Assembly: GCF_022631235.3 (NCBI RefSeq)
Contig: NZ_CP093310.2
Span: forward strand, 1,550,001 to 1,614,000
DNA: 64,000 nt
Reading direction: 5' to 3'
Source of the DNA: Psychrobacter raelei
GTDB taxonomy: Bacteria; Pseudomonadota; Gammaproteobacteria; Pseudomonadales; Moraxellaceae
Of this stretch, positions 42,723 to 50,669 are shown one piece after another. Every line of letters starts with the position of its first letter. The stretch's first letter is position 1. Made by a program: the position numbers and the translations under genes. The notes under the pieces are model-generated. The model was not told the origin of the DNA. It searched no databases and saw only the letters and a list, made by a program, of their open reading frames with translations.

Positions 42723-43373
42723 ATGTCTTACTTAGTTAGTAACTTAGAATTTTTATTAAAAAAACATGGAATTAACGCCTACCAATTACAGGACAAGTCT
42801 GGCATTCCACAGTCAACGACTTTCAGAATAATAAATGGTGATACCCAAAGCCCCAGCAGTAAGACTGTTAAGAAATACGCGGAATATTTTGACATTGAAG
42901 AGGCTGAGCTTAGGTTTAAAGACCTCACTAGAATCCAAGGTGATAACTTCAGAGTTTTACCAATGGATAATGTACGGCGCGTACCTGTCCTTAATTACGT
43001 ACAAGCTGGCGAGTTTTGCCATTACTTCGATGATGCTATTGCTGATACTTTTGAAATCATCATAGGTGATTATCCACCCCATGTTCACTGGGTAATCATT
43101 GAGGGCTTGAGCATGACGCCTGACTTCAATCCAGGCGATCTCATCTTGGTCGATCCAGACACCCAGCCTTCACCCGGTAATTATGTCGTTGCTAAAAAAG
43201 CAGGTGAAAACGCCGTAACTTTTAAAAAGTGGCGGCCACGTGGGTTTGATGATAACGGTGTGGAGTACTGTGAGCTAGTACCTCTAAACCCTGACTTCCC
43301 TACCATTGATAGCAGACATACTCCGTTCACAATTTGCGGTGTGGCTGTTGAGCATAAGAAGAAACTGAAATAA
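42723..43373 (+). CDS. CI-type repressor with S24 autoprotease domain (216 aa)
   Basis: N-terminal XRE helix-turn-helix (INAYQLQDKSGIPQSTTFRI, 17-36) and a C-terminal LexA/CI-like S24 domain. It has the cleavage site Ala95-Gly96 in NYVQAGEF, nucleophile Ser130 in IIEGLSMTPDF and Lys168 in AVTFKKW. It is thus RecA-responsive: DNA damage should trigger self-cleavage and prophage induction. It is divergent from the cro-like gene across the operator region. Confidence 0.9.
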   Translation: MSYLVSNLEFLLKKHGINAYQLQDKSGIPQSTTFRIINGDTQSPSSKTVKKYAEYFDIEEAELRFKDLTRIQGDNFRVLPMDNVRRVPVLNYVQAGEFCHYFDDAIADTFEIIIGDYPPHVHWVIIEGLSMTPDFNPGDLILVDPDTQPSPGNYVVAKKAGENAVTFKKWRPRGFDDNGVEYCELVPLNPDFPTIDSRHTPFTICGVAVEHKKKLK

Positions 43374-43433
43374 GAAAGACAGGCCATAGTGGGCTATGAA
43401 AGGTCTACGAAAATATATAACAGGATAAAAATT

Positions 43434-43637
43434 ATGGATAATAGCGAATTACCTATTAACAAGCTGATGGCTGAAATTAATACAGCAGCAGATAACAATG
43501 AGCCTATGAGCTTGACAATTGAGCAGGTTAAATTGTTGGCGAAGCATTACGGGGATCTAGTTGCTATCCCTGTTTATAGTATGGACAACTTCCCAATTAA
43601 AAAATCCAGTAAAAGTCAGAGTGCGGATGAAGAGTAG
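43434..43637 (+). CDS. Unknown small protein after cI (67 aa)
   Basis: Start set at the ATG at 43434 (MDNSELPINKLMAEI), with CAGGA upstream; the longer frame from 43389 has no ribosome site. The product is acidic and helical with a Ser/Lys end. It follows cI by 60 bp and may be expressed in the lysogen. Not recognised. Confidence 0.55.
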   Translation: MDNSELPINKLMAEINTAADNNEPMSLTIEQVKLLAKHYGDLVAIPVYSMDNFPIKKSSKSQSADEE

Positions 43638-43685
43638 AAGGTGGGCAAAGTACATTAAAAACTTGAGATAATAAGGATGTGCGAT

Positions 43686-44099
43686 ATGACAAGACTACTG
43701 GTATTTAGTTTGGTGCTTTGTAGTGCTCAAGCGTATGCTGCAAAATGGGTGCAGCTTGCAGACGACGATGATTCTAGCTTTTATATAGATATTGATAGTG
43801 TTAGAAGTATTAGCCCTTACCTGGTAGGCAGCAGTTCGACTGATCGGTATCTATCAGTGTTCAGCAGGATTGACTTCAATGACGGTGCTCGCTTATCAAG
43901 CGGTGAGGCCTATACTCACACTATTCAATACAATTATATCAACTGTGATATGGGCAGCTATTTTGTTAAAAGTTTTAGAATGTATAACAACAGAGAAGTT
44001 GTAGCATCTGATGACTATACGATTGAAGATGAAAGTGAGTTTAAAATTGCATACCCTACCACTCCACCAGATGACATAATTAAAACCATCTGCGTATAA
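43686..44099 (+). CDS. Secreted Adhesin_E-like protein (137 aa)
   Basis: Start at the ATG at 43686, with AAGGATG upstream. A signal peptide (TRLLVFSLVLCSAQAYA, cleaved after AYA) is followed by KWVQLADDDDSSFYIDIDSV. This W-x-x-x-...-D-DSSFYIDxxSV line is the hallmark of surface-adhesin protein E-like domains. It is expressed from the prophage side and may alter the host surface (lysogenic conversion). A pair of Cys (C82/C137 region) could form a disulfide in the periplasm. Confidence 0.7.
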   Translation: MTRLLVFSLVLCSAQAYAAKWVQLADDDDSSFYIDIDSVRSISPYLVGSSSTDRYLSVFSRIDFNDGARLSSGEAYTHTIQYNYINCDMGSYFVKSFRMYNNREVVASDDYTIEDESEFKIAYPTTPPDDIIKTICV

Positions 44100-44354
44100 C
44101 AAGAAAAAGGCAAGTAGAGTGGCTGGCAGGATGTCGGGTATTCGGAGGGGAAGTCGCTAAATTAGGGCTTCCCTGTCAATGCTTGGCGTAATGGCGTTCA
44201 TAGCACTGAAGATACGATGGATGCTATTGAGCGTAACTGTGGGGTGTATGGGGATTTGTGGGGTGACTAGATGATGACCATGGTAGAGGGCGTTCATATG
44301 GAGAATTAAAAATGAAAAAATTGCATCTTTTAAGAAAAATTAGAGGAAGTTGTT
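44100..44354. other. Gap with short gene remnant
   Basis: No complete gene. A frame without start at 44173-44271 reads GLPVNAWRNGVHSTEDTMDA then IERNCGVYGDLWGD and ends in a stop. It looks like the end of a lost gene. AGAGGAAG before 44355 is the ribosome site of the next gene. Confidence 0.4.
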
Positions 44355-45350
44355 ATGACTATAAGTAATACACAATCAGTAACCATAGTTTATGTTGGAG
44401 AAATTAATAGATATGGCTATGAAAGGATTTCTAAAGTTTGCGAAGGACTGCCTGAAGACCATCCGAAAACTGTAGACCTTGTATTATCTACTTATGGTGG
44501 AGATCCAGATGCTGGGTTTAGGATTGCTAGGTGTTTGCAGCACTATTTTGAAGATGGCATAACACTATATGTTCCTCACTACTGCAAATCTGCAGGGACT
44601 TTAATAGCAATTGGAGCAAGCGAACTTGTGCTATCAGATGGCGGGGAGTTGGGCCCATTGGATGTGCAAATAATGAAATCTGACGAAATGTTTGAGCGCT
44701 CCTCTGGTATGGACATTACTCAGGGGTTTAATGTATTATCTACACAAGCTTATGATATGTTTAATAGCATAGCTATAAAACTTAAAACACAGACTAGACT
44801 TTCTACTAAACTTGCAACTGATGCAGCTGCACAAATTACCGTAGGTACATTTAGTCCAATATTTTCTCAGATTGACCCCACTAGGCTAGGCGAAACTCAG
44901 CGAGCTACAGAAATTGCATTTAAATACGGCAACAGATTGCAAGAAAAATTTAACAATTTACATGAAAATGGGGTGCTAAACTTAGTAGCAGACTATCCTT
45001 CACATGGCTTCGTTATTGACAGAAAAGAGGCGCGTAGTATATTTAAAAAAGTACGAGCGCCTGATTCAACTGAAAAGACTCTTCTGAATCAAATTGATGT
45101 AATTATTCGCGAAGGCATAAGTCTACATGATGTATTTTGTAATGAGCTTGATTTACCAGCACTCTACGAAACATTAAATAGGAAGGAAGAGGATGATGAA
45201 GCTAACAGAGACAATAATAGTGAGCAACAAGCAAATGCAAGCACAGCACAAAGCAATGATATATCAAACTCCCCAGAGCTTAAAGAATGCAATGCAAGAA
45301 GCCAGTCGAAAAAGCAGCGAAATAGCGATGAAAGTAATGGAGACTCGTAA
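44355..45350 (+). CDS. ClpP-like SDH-family serine protease (331 aa)
   Basis: Belongs by sequence to the SDH (serine dehydrogenase proteinase)/ClpP-like crotonase-fold group. LVLSTYGGDPDAGFRIARCL gives the oxyanion GG, and YVPHYCKSAGTLIAIGASEL carries the nucleophile Ser79. ELGPLDVQI closes the site. There is no signal peptide or membrane helix, so it acts in the cytoplasm. The last 50 residues are a polar Asn/Ser/Glu tail. Located among lysogen-expressed genes; a cellular quality-control or anti-phage role is possible but not shown. Confidence 0.8.
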   Translation: MTISNTQSVTIVYVGEINRYGYERISKVCEGLPEDHPKTVDLVLSTYGGDPDAGFRIARCLQHYFEDGITLYVPHYCKSAGTLIAIGASELVLSDGGELGPLDVQIMKSDEMFERSSGMDITQGFNVLSTQAYDMFNSIAIKLKTQTRLSTKLATDAAAQITVGTFSPIFSQIDPTRLGETQRATEIAFKYGNRLQEKFNNLHENGVLNLVADYPSHGFVIDRKEARSIFKKVRAPDSTEKTLLNQIDVIIREGISLHDVFCNELDLPALYETLNRKEEDDEANRDNNSEQQANASTAQSNDISNSPELKECNARSQSKKQRNSDESNGDS

Positions 45351-45744
45351 AGCTAGTTCTTTCAATACAGCGTTCAAAAACAAACAAGCCTAAAACGCAA
45401 ACCCTTGTTTAAATACTCTTAATAAAAATAAAAAACCGCCCCAGTGGCGGTTTTTCAATGTCGTTCCTTTAATCATAATATTATCAAGGCTTTATAGGCC
45501 TTAATAAAAATACAGTTATAAGGGTTGACAAAATCAATAAGTTTTTTAGTAAACCTTGAACTAAGGCTAGCAAGCTGTTATGATTTTCTTACCTATATTA
45601 GTATTTAAATACTAGATATAGAAATTATATTTACAATTTAACTTCATCGTGTTGGCTGTCTTATTGAGTTGTATAAAGACGGTTTTTTTATCCCTAAAAT
45701 TTATGAAAGAAGCTCAATAGAATTCAATAAGATAAAGGTGAACT
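45351..45744 (+). promoter_or_regulatory. Gap with terminator and promoter of the TPR/HEPN pair
   Basis: No gene seen. After the terminator (45431-45455) comes TTGACA at 45524-45529 with AGTAAA 17 bp downstream as a weak -10, then about 190 bp of AT-rich leader before AAAGGTG and the ATG at 45745. The long leader could hold further control sites. Confidence 0.45.
45431..45455 (+). terminator. Intrinsic terminator after the SDH protease gene
   Basis: AAAAACCGCC and GGCGGTTTTT form a stem with loop CCAGT, flanked by A and T runs, so it can stop transcription from both sides. Confidence 0.8.
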
Positions 45745-46608
45745 ATGGCACCACGTCAACCTAAAACTAAAGAAGATGCCTTAATTGACATAGGTAATGA
45801 GTTAATTAATTTGTTGACGGAGTCGAAGGGCTTAGAAGAACCGGATTATTCTCAATTAGACAATCTTAAGGCAGAAGCATATAAGAATTTGGATGGCGGT
45901 CCTGCAAAATATTGGGCTATCCTATCTTTCATAGAATCGCTTAAACTAAACTATACCGCAGCATATTCTTGTTATCAAAAAGCCTGGAAATTGGGTAAAG
46001 ACAACCGCGAATTAATGGTGAATTATCCTGCACTATTATTTCGTATGAATCGTTTTGATGAATTATTTTCTGAAGCAAAACGATATCTAAGATCTTACCC
46101 ATCCATGTATCAACCTATAGTCCACCTTTTGGCTACATCATACCTTTTATTAGATACAGATGAGTTAGAAGCAGCTTTAGAGTTATTCCAAGAGAAAGAT
46201 GAAGCTGAATGCTCATTAGTAAGACAATCTAGAGTAGTTATTAATGCTGTTCCTAAAGTAATTGATAATCTCAATGAAATTGACTTAGATACCGAAGTAT
46301 ACGTTGATTCAATGAAATACTTGAATGGTTTCATAAGTAGCAAGACTCTTGAAACCTATCATCTTAGAATTAGCATAGAAGATAAATATGATCAATTTGT
46401 TCGGGTAGAGGTTTTTTTAGAAATTACACCCAAACAAGCCATTGAGCTGAACAAGCAATTTGACTCTTCGTTTATCGAGCACGTAATAATATCGGAGAAC
46501 TTATCAGCTTTAGAGAAATTTATAGTTTATTTTAAACCAATAGATGACAATCAAAATAAAATTGAGTCAGCATTCGTTTTGGATAATAAAGAATTGCTGG
46601 AATCGTAA
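45745..46608 (+). CDS. TPR-like protein, first gene of a two-gene unit (287 aa)
   Basis: Residues about 30-160 are helical pairs of TPR style (KYWAILSFIESLKLNYTAAY, then YQKAWKLGKDN and LLFRMNRFDELFSEAKRYL). The second half (180-287) is alpha/beta with the segment FVRVEVFLEITPKQAIELNK. The stop overlaps the start of the HEPN-like gene (TAATG), so the two are translationally coupled and probably interact. No signal peptide. Not part of the phage life-cycle genes; function unknown. Confidence 0.65.
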   Translation: MAPRQPKTKEDALIDIGNELINLLTESKGLEEPDYSQLDNLKAEAYKNLDGGPAKYWAILSFIESLKLNYTAAYSCYQKAWKLGKDNRELMVNYPALLFRMNRFDELFSEAKRYLRSYPSMYQPIVHLLATSYLLLDTDELEAALELFQEKDEAECSLVRQSRVVINAVPKVIDNLNEIDLDTEVYVDSMKYLNGFISSKTLETYHLRISIEDKYDQFVRVEVFLEITPKQAIELNKQFDSSFIEHVIISENLSALEKFIVYFKPIDDNQNKIESAFVLDNKELLES

Positions 46609-47165
46609 TGCCTTTAAACACTGAAGATTTATACAATCTTAAGAAGAGTCTGAAAAGTTTTAGCGCTACCCCAAGAGAGTTGATAGAAAGACTGGTTATA
46701 TCTCGGGGTTACTATGCAACGTATCATTATTCTAAGAAAGTTATTAGCGATACAGATATAGTCTTATATGAATATAAGCCTAATAAAAAAGGTAGTTCAC
46801 CACAGAAATATAGCTCACATCAAGCTGTCAGCCAAAGTCTCATACGTAGTAAAAAAGAAGGGTTGATGCAGTTAGGGAGAGATTTAAAAAGGTATCATGA
46901 TTTACGATGTAAAGCAGATTATGATATCCATCTCAATATTACTGAAACAGATAAAGAGCTGGCTGAAGATTTGCATAATAGTATAAAACAGCAATTAGAG
47001 AGATATGTAAATAATTATCAGCTTAATGCCAAGGTATCACATAAAACCGATGCTATGGAAGATATAGTTGTTGATTCAAATACTACAGTTCGACTTCCGA
47101 GAAAAACAGTTCAAGAAACTAAAGGCCTAGATGTTAAAAGGCCTATTCTGAAGATCTTAAAATAG
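46608..47165 (+). CDS. HEPN-like protein, second gene of the unit (185 aa)
   Basis: The line LVISRGYYATYHYSKKVI followed some 70 residues later by LKRYHDLRCKADYDIHL is the YYAxYH...L..LR..ADY pattern of HEPN-type four-helix proteins. A canonical RNase motif (R-x4-6-H) is not present; R-x7-H is seen in RCKADYDIH. The C-terminus is a basic tail. HEPN proteins coupled to a partner often belong to toxin or defence modules, which makes this pair a candidate. Confidence 0.65.
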   Translation: MPLNTEDLYNLKKSLKSFSATPRELIERLVISRGYYATYHYSKKVISDTDIVLYEYKPNKKGSSPQKYSSHQAVSQSLIRSKKEGLMQLGRDLKRYHDLRCKADYDIHLNITETDKELAEDLHNSIKQQLERYVNNYQLNAKVSHKTDAMEDIVVDSNTTVRLPRKTVQETKGLDVKRPILKILK

Positions 47166-47352
47166 TATCAACGCCCTGTTTTATACTTAGCTCTAGCATA
47201 ATAGCGACTTTCTGATAGGTCGCGCCCTACTCTAGTATGCGTCAGTACGCTCCCTGATGCCGCTCATCTTAATAGTTGGTTCAGCTTCGCTCCTGACCAA
47301 CCTGGTTATCCAACATCACTTACATTCCAATGATCGTTCAATACCTAAATCC

Positions 47353-47378
47353 AACCGCCATACCAGGGCGGTTTTTTT
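47353..47378 (+). terminator. Intrinsic terminator after TPR/HEPN unit
   Basis: Stem CCGCC/GGCGG around ATACCAG followed by seven T. Confidence 0.7.
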
Positions 47379-47440
47379 ATGCCCGCAATTCAAGAAGCAA
47401 AATCCTTTGTTTCTTAAAAAACACAAAATGATGTGAACAA

Positions 47441-47462
47441 AGCCGCCTTGAGGGCGGTTTTC
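47441..47462 (+). terminator. Second terminator
   Basis: Stem GCCGCC(T)/(A)GGGCGG with a short loop and four T. Together with the preceding one it isolates the rightward recombination operon from the lysogen genes. Confidence 0.6.
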
Positions 47463-47545
47463 ATTTAGCCTTAAGTATTTTCTCAGCCAGCAAGGCATAA
47501 GTACGAATATTTTAATGCATTAATGCATTTAATTTCATTTCATAC

Positions 47546-47574
47546 TTGCATTTAACTATGCATTATTGCATAAT
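47546..47574 (+). promoter_or_regulatory. Rightward early promoter with operator
   Basis: TTGCAT (47546-47551), 17 bp, CATAAT (47569-47574). TTGCATAAT overlaps the -10 and matches the operator core of the cI-cro region, so CI or Cro should repress it. It reads into the recombination operon. Confidence 0.6.
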
Positions 47575-47708
47575 CGTTATACCAACAAAGACAAGCAATC
47601 AGACGATGATGCTAGTGACTATGTAAAAACAGAATTTAAAGGCTAACAAATTACAGCCGATTCAAGTAGTCGGCTGTTGTGTGTTAATCAACCAAGGGAA
47701 AAAGAGCT

Positions 47709-47843
47709 ATGAACAAAACGTATCAGAAAGGCAATTACGTTGTTAATCATCGTGGCGAGGTTTGGTGTCTTGAGCAAAACGAAATGATTTACTCAGATAC
47801 TTTTGAAAACTGCGTTGATTTTGTTAACAACATCACTGATTAG
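47709..47843 (+). CDS. Small unknown protein (44 aa)
   Basis: ATG at 47709 with AGGGAAAAAG upstream and stop at 47843. The peptide MNKTYQKGNYVVNHRGEVWC ends NITD. Good ribosome site and position as first frame of the rightward operon. Function unknown. Confidence 0.5.
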   Translation: MNKTYQKGNYVVNHRGEVWCLEQNEMIYSDTFENCVDFVNNITD

Positions 47844-47885
47844 CTAGACATTCAAACGTCTAGTTAGACATTTTTTAGACATTAA

Positions 47886-47918
47886 AAAGCCCCTGAACTT
47901 TGGACGGCAAAGGGGCTT
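47886..47918 (-). terminator. Leftward terminator-like hairpin
   Basis: AAGCCCCT and AGGGGCTT pair; on the minus strand five T follow, on the plus strand none. It could stop antisense transcription, or act as a leader stem-loop for the gene at 47944. Confidence 0.45.
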
Positions 47919-47943
47919 CACTCAATTAAGAGAGGTAAACATT

Positions 47944-48279
47944 ATGACAGCACTATTAGAAAAACTCAAGTTAGATACCGGTTATGACTTTGAAGTTAAC
48001 GAAGGTTATAGCAAGAAGACTGGCTTCTTCTTCTTTGAGCAAGGTTATGACTTGATTCAAGTTGGCTTCAAATCAGACGAAAACGGCAACGTAAAAAGCC
48101 TGGAAGTTATCGAAGCGTTAAAAGACGGTGAAGAGCCAATGCAGTTCGAAATCACTGACGAGATCTTCAACATCATGCGTGACCAAATCGAGCCAATGCT
48201 ATGGGGTGAAGAGCCTTATGAAGAGCGTGACAGCATGGCCAGTCTTGGTTTCACAAATTCAGATTTTCTTTACGGTTAA
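47944..48279 (+). CDS. Unknown acidic early protein (111 aa)
   Basis: Start at 47944 with AGAGAGG upstream. The product is strongly acidic (about a quarter Asp/Glu), mostly alpha/beta, with FFFFEQGYDLIQVGFKSDEN near the middle. High negative charge may mean DNA mimicry, an idea based on composition only. Confidence 0.6.
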   Translation: MTALLEKLKLDTGYDFEVNEGYSKKTGFFFFEQGYDLIQVGFKSDENGNVKSLEVIEALKDGEEPMQFEITDEIFNIMRDQIEPMLWGEEPYEERDSMASLGFTNSDFLYG

Positions 48280-48289
48280 GGGGATGGTG

Positions 48290-48451
48290 ATGGAAAAGTT
48301 ATATCGAGTCAGCTACATCGACCAAGGGACGTACATTACTGAGTACGTCTATGGGGAAACAATCATGCAAGCACGCGGTCACATCATTCATAGCTTAAAG
48401 CGCTGGGTAGATTTTCAAGAAGTCGTTGAAGTTAGCGAGGTGGGCGCATGA
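48290..48451 (+). CDS. Small early protein (53 aa)
   Basis: ATG at 48290 with AAGGGG upstream (an ATG at 48284 is also in frame). The product starts MEKLYRVSYIDQGTYITEYV and is alpha/beta. Stop overlaps the next gene start by 4 bp. Not recognised. Confidence 0.55.
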   Translation: MEKLYRVSYIDQGTYITEYVYGETIMQARGHIIHSLKRWVDFQEVVEVSEVGA

Positions 48452-48609
48452 TGAAGGCATTAGCTACAGCCCTATTAGCAGCCATTGTAGGTGGCTGCTC
48501 AACCCATGTAGCGCTGCTTGCGCTAGACAAAGAACAAAGCAATCAGCAGCAGTACATCGATAACTACGACTACGAAATGAGTCAAATGGAGGCAAAAGAT
48601 TATGAGTAA
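48448..48609 (+). CDS. Small lipoprotein (53 aa)
   Basis: MMKALATALLAAIVGGCSTH shows a short hydrophobic signal and a lipobox (VGGC) with Cys17. The remainder is polar (QSNQQQYIDNYDYEM). It overlaps both neighbours. It could be a spanin-like or exclusion lipoprotein, but its early position favours neither. Confidence 0.55.
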   Translation: MMKALATALLAAIVGGCSTHVALLALDKEQSNQQQYIDNYDYEMSQMEAKDYE

Positions 48610-49618
48610 TTTAGCAATCGCCAAGAATTTTAAGAAGTATGAAACTTGCCTGGCTTTAAGCACTAAAAACATGTGCCGCGAAGATTGGTTAACGGCTCGC
48701 CAAACTGGTATCGGTGGCTCTGATATCAGCGCAATCATGGGTGTTAACCCCTACGCTACCGCCTACGATGTTTATGTCAGCAAGACTGAGCCAGTGGATG
48801 AAGAAGCTAGCGAGTTCGCTTACTGGGGTACCACCTTGGAACCAGTGGTCGCTGCTGAATTTGCCAAGCGTAATGACTTTAAAATCCAAAACGTTAATTT
48901 CATGATGCGTCATCCCGTTCATACATTTGCAGTGGCCAACATTGACCGCGCTGTGATCAATCCAGAGATTAGCGGCAACGTCAGATTTAAAGACGGCAAG
49001 CTTACTTCCGATACTATCTTAGAGATTAAGACGGCATCTGAGTATGTCGCTAAAGACTGGGGCGATGAAGAGTCAGACCAAGTCCCTGACCAGTATATGT
49101 GTCAAGCACAGTGGTATATGGGCGTTACTGATACCAAGACTTGCTACATGGCTGTGCTAATCGGTGGCAACAAGTACCGCCAGTACAAGATTGAACGAAG
49201 CCAAGAGCTTATCGATGTGCTTTTTGAAGCAGCCGAAGACTTTTGGGTTAACAATGTTTTAGCAGGTGTGGCACCAGAGCCAACGACTCTTGAAAACGCT
49301 AAGAATAAGTACCCCGCTCACAACCCTGACACGGTGCTGGACATCTCCATTGATAGCGACGAAGTCAAAGTGTTTAACGAGTATGTAGAGCTAAAAGAAG
49401 CTGAAAAGCTGCTTAAGAAGCAGATTGAAGCTGCTCAAACCAAGCTTATTTGCACGATTGGTGACAATGAAGCACTGGCAATCGATGGCGATATTGCAGT
49501 GACTTACAAGGCGCAAGTTAGCAACCGCTTTGATAGCAATAGCTTTAAAAAAGATATGCCAGAACTTGCTGCTAAGTATGTCAAACAGTCAGCAAGCCGT
49601 GTGATGCGAATCAAATAA
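48602..49618 (+). CDS. YqaJ-family phage exonuclease (338 aa)
   Basis: Lambda-exo/YqaJ viral recombinase that chews one strand of double-stranded ends for RecT. Motifs are in order: WLTARQTGIGGSDISAIMG (GGSD), FAYWGTTLEPVVAAEFA (Glu), ANIDRAV (Asp), ILEIKTAS (ExK) and DQYMCQAQWYM (Gln). All catalytic residues are present. Followed 22 bp later by the RecT gene, forming the usual annealing-recombination pair. A coiled-coil end (LKEAEKLLKKQIEAAQTK) is common in this family. Confidence 0.9.
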   Translation: MSNLAIAKNFKKYETCLALSTKNMCREDWLTARQTGIGGSDISAIMGVNPYATAYDVYVSKTEPVDEEASEFAYWGTTLEPVVAAEFAKRNDFKIQNVNFMMRHPVHTFAVANIDRAVINPEISGNVRFKDGKLTSDTILEIKTASEYVAKDWGDEESDQVPDQYMCQAQWYMGVTDTKTCYMAVLIGGNKYRQYKIERSQELIDVLFEAAEDFWVNNVLAGVAPEPTTLENAKNKYPAHNPDTVLDISIDSDEVKVFNEYVELKEAEKLLKKQIEAAQTKLICTIGDNEALAIDGDIAVTYKAQVSNRFDSNSFKKDMPELAAKYVKQSASRVMRIK

Positions 49619-49640
49619 CCATTCAATAAGGAACAAAACA

Positions 49641-50609
49641 ATGAATAACTTACCCCAACAAACTCAATCATCTGGCTTTATCAACCCTCAAAACTATCAA
49701 GAAGCCTGGCAGTTTAGTGAAATGTTAGCAGCATCTGAAATGGTACCCAAGAACTTCAAAGGTAAACCGGCCGATATTTTAATCGCCATGCAAATGGGTA
49801 GCGAGATTGGCTTAAAACCCCTGCAATCATTGCAAAATATCGCTGTAGTTAATGGCCGTCCTACCATCTGGGGTGATGCTGTTGTGGCCATCTGCCAAAG
49901 CTCAGGGATGCTTGAAGATATTACTGAAGAAGTTACAGATGAATATGCAACGGTCACTGTTAAGCGTATTGGTCAAGAGCCACACAGCGTAACCTTTAGT
50001 ATGCAAGACGCTAAAAAAGCAGGGTTGGCTGGTAAACAAGGTCCCTGGACTCAGTACCCCAAGCGCATGATGAAAAACCGCGCACGTGCTTACGCTCTAC
50101 GTGACAAGTTCGCTGACGTGCTAAGTGGCTTTGGGATCACTGAAGAAGAGAAAGACCGTGCGATTGACGTTACTCCAGCCAAGCCGGTTAAAACCAAGAA
50201 CGCCGGTGCCTCTGCCCTACTTGAGCGTGTCAAAGCAAAGGCGGCAACAGTTGAAGCGCCGGCTATTGAATACTTTGATACATCAGATTTGCTAAGCACG
50301 ATTGGTAAAGCTCAAGACTTAAAGCAAATTAATAGTATCGGCAAAGAAATTAAAGCCATGTCTGAAGATGCAGATATCAACATCAAAAATGATGACTTGG
50401 AAGCTCTACGTAAAACTTGGAAAGATAAAAAGCTGGAGCTTGAGTACGCCAATCTTATGAATAACATCAAATCATGCCAGTCATTAGATGATGTTGAGCG
50501 TATGCGCGGTGTGATTGAAGACAAGTCTGGTGACTTTGCACAGCCTGATTTACAGCTACTTAGCGACACGCTAGACATGATCGCTGAAGAAATTGGTGCT
50601 GAGGGTTAA
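49641..50609 (+). CDS. recT: RecT-family single-strand annealing protein (322 aa)
   Basis: The core (residues 20-170) shows the RecT family lines ADILIAMQMGSEIGLKPLQS, then LQNIAVVNGRPTIWGD and YPKRMMKNRARAYALRDKF. It would anneal the strands produced by the YqaJ exonuclease. The C-terminal 120 residues are helical and probably a linker or ssDNA-binding-protein contact. Start at 49641 with AAGGAAC upstream. Confidence 0.85.
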   Translation: MNNLPQQTQSSGFINPQNYQEAWQFSEMLAASEMVPKNFKGKPADILIAMQMGSEIGLKPLQSLQNIAVVNGRPTIWGDAVVAICQSSGMLEDITEEVTDEYATVTVKRIGQEPHSVTFSMQDAKKAGLAGKQGPWTQYPKRMMKNRARAYALRDKFADVLSGFGITEEEKDRAIDVTPAKPVKTKNAGASALLERVKAKAATVEAPAIEYFDTSDLLSTIGKAQDLKQINSIGKEIKAMSEDADINIKNDDLEALRKTWKDKKLELEYANLMNNIKSCQSLDDVERMRGVIEDKSGDFAQPDLQLLSDTLDMIAEEIGAEG

Positions 50610-50669
50610 AAGACTAACGATAGCATTGGCTTTGCTGATGCTATCTATCATCTAGGGTTGGAGGGAATA

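Larger units (their letters stand above)
47166..47545 (+). other. Gap with two terminators
   Basis: No gene is seen. Two stems with C/G-rich arms and T-runs occur: CCGCC/GGCGG at 47353-47378 (loop ATACCAG, seven T) and CCGCC/GGCGG at 47441-47462 (four T). At 47511-47530 TTTAATGCATTAATGCATTT contains two overlapping palindromes that could bind a regulator. Confidence 0.55.

Noticed and set aside
46608..47165. Catalytic HEPN RNase toxin
   Set aside because: The typical R-x4-6-H motif is not present, so only a HEPN-like fold is claimed.
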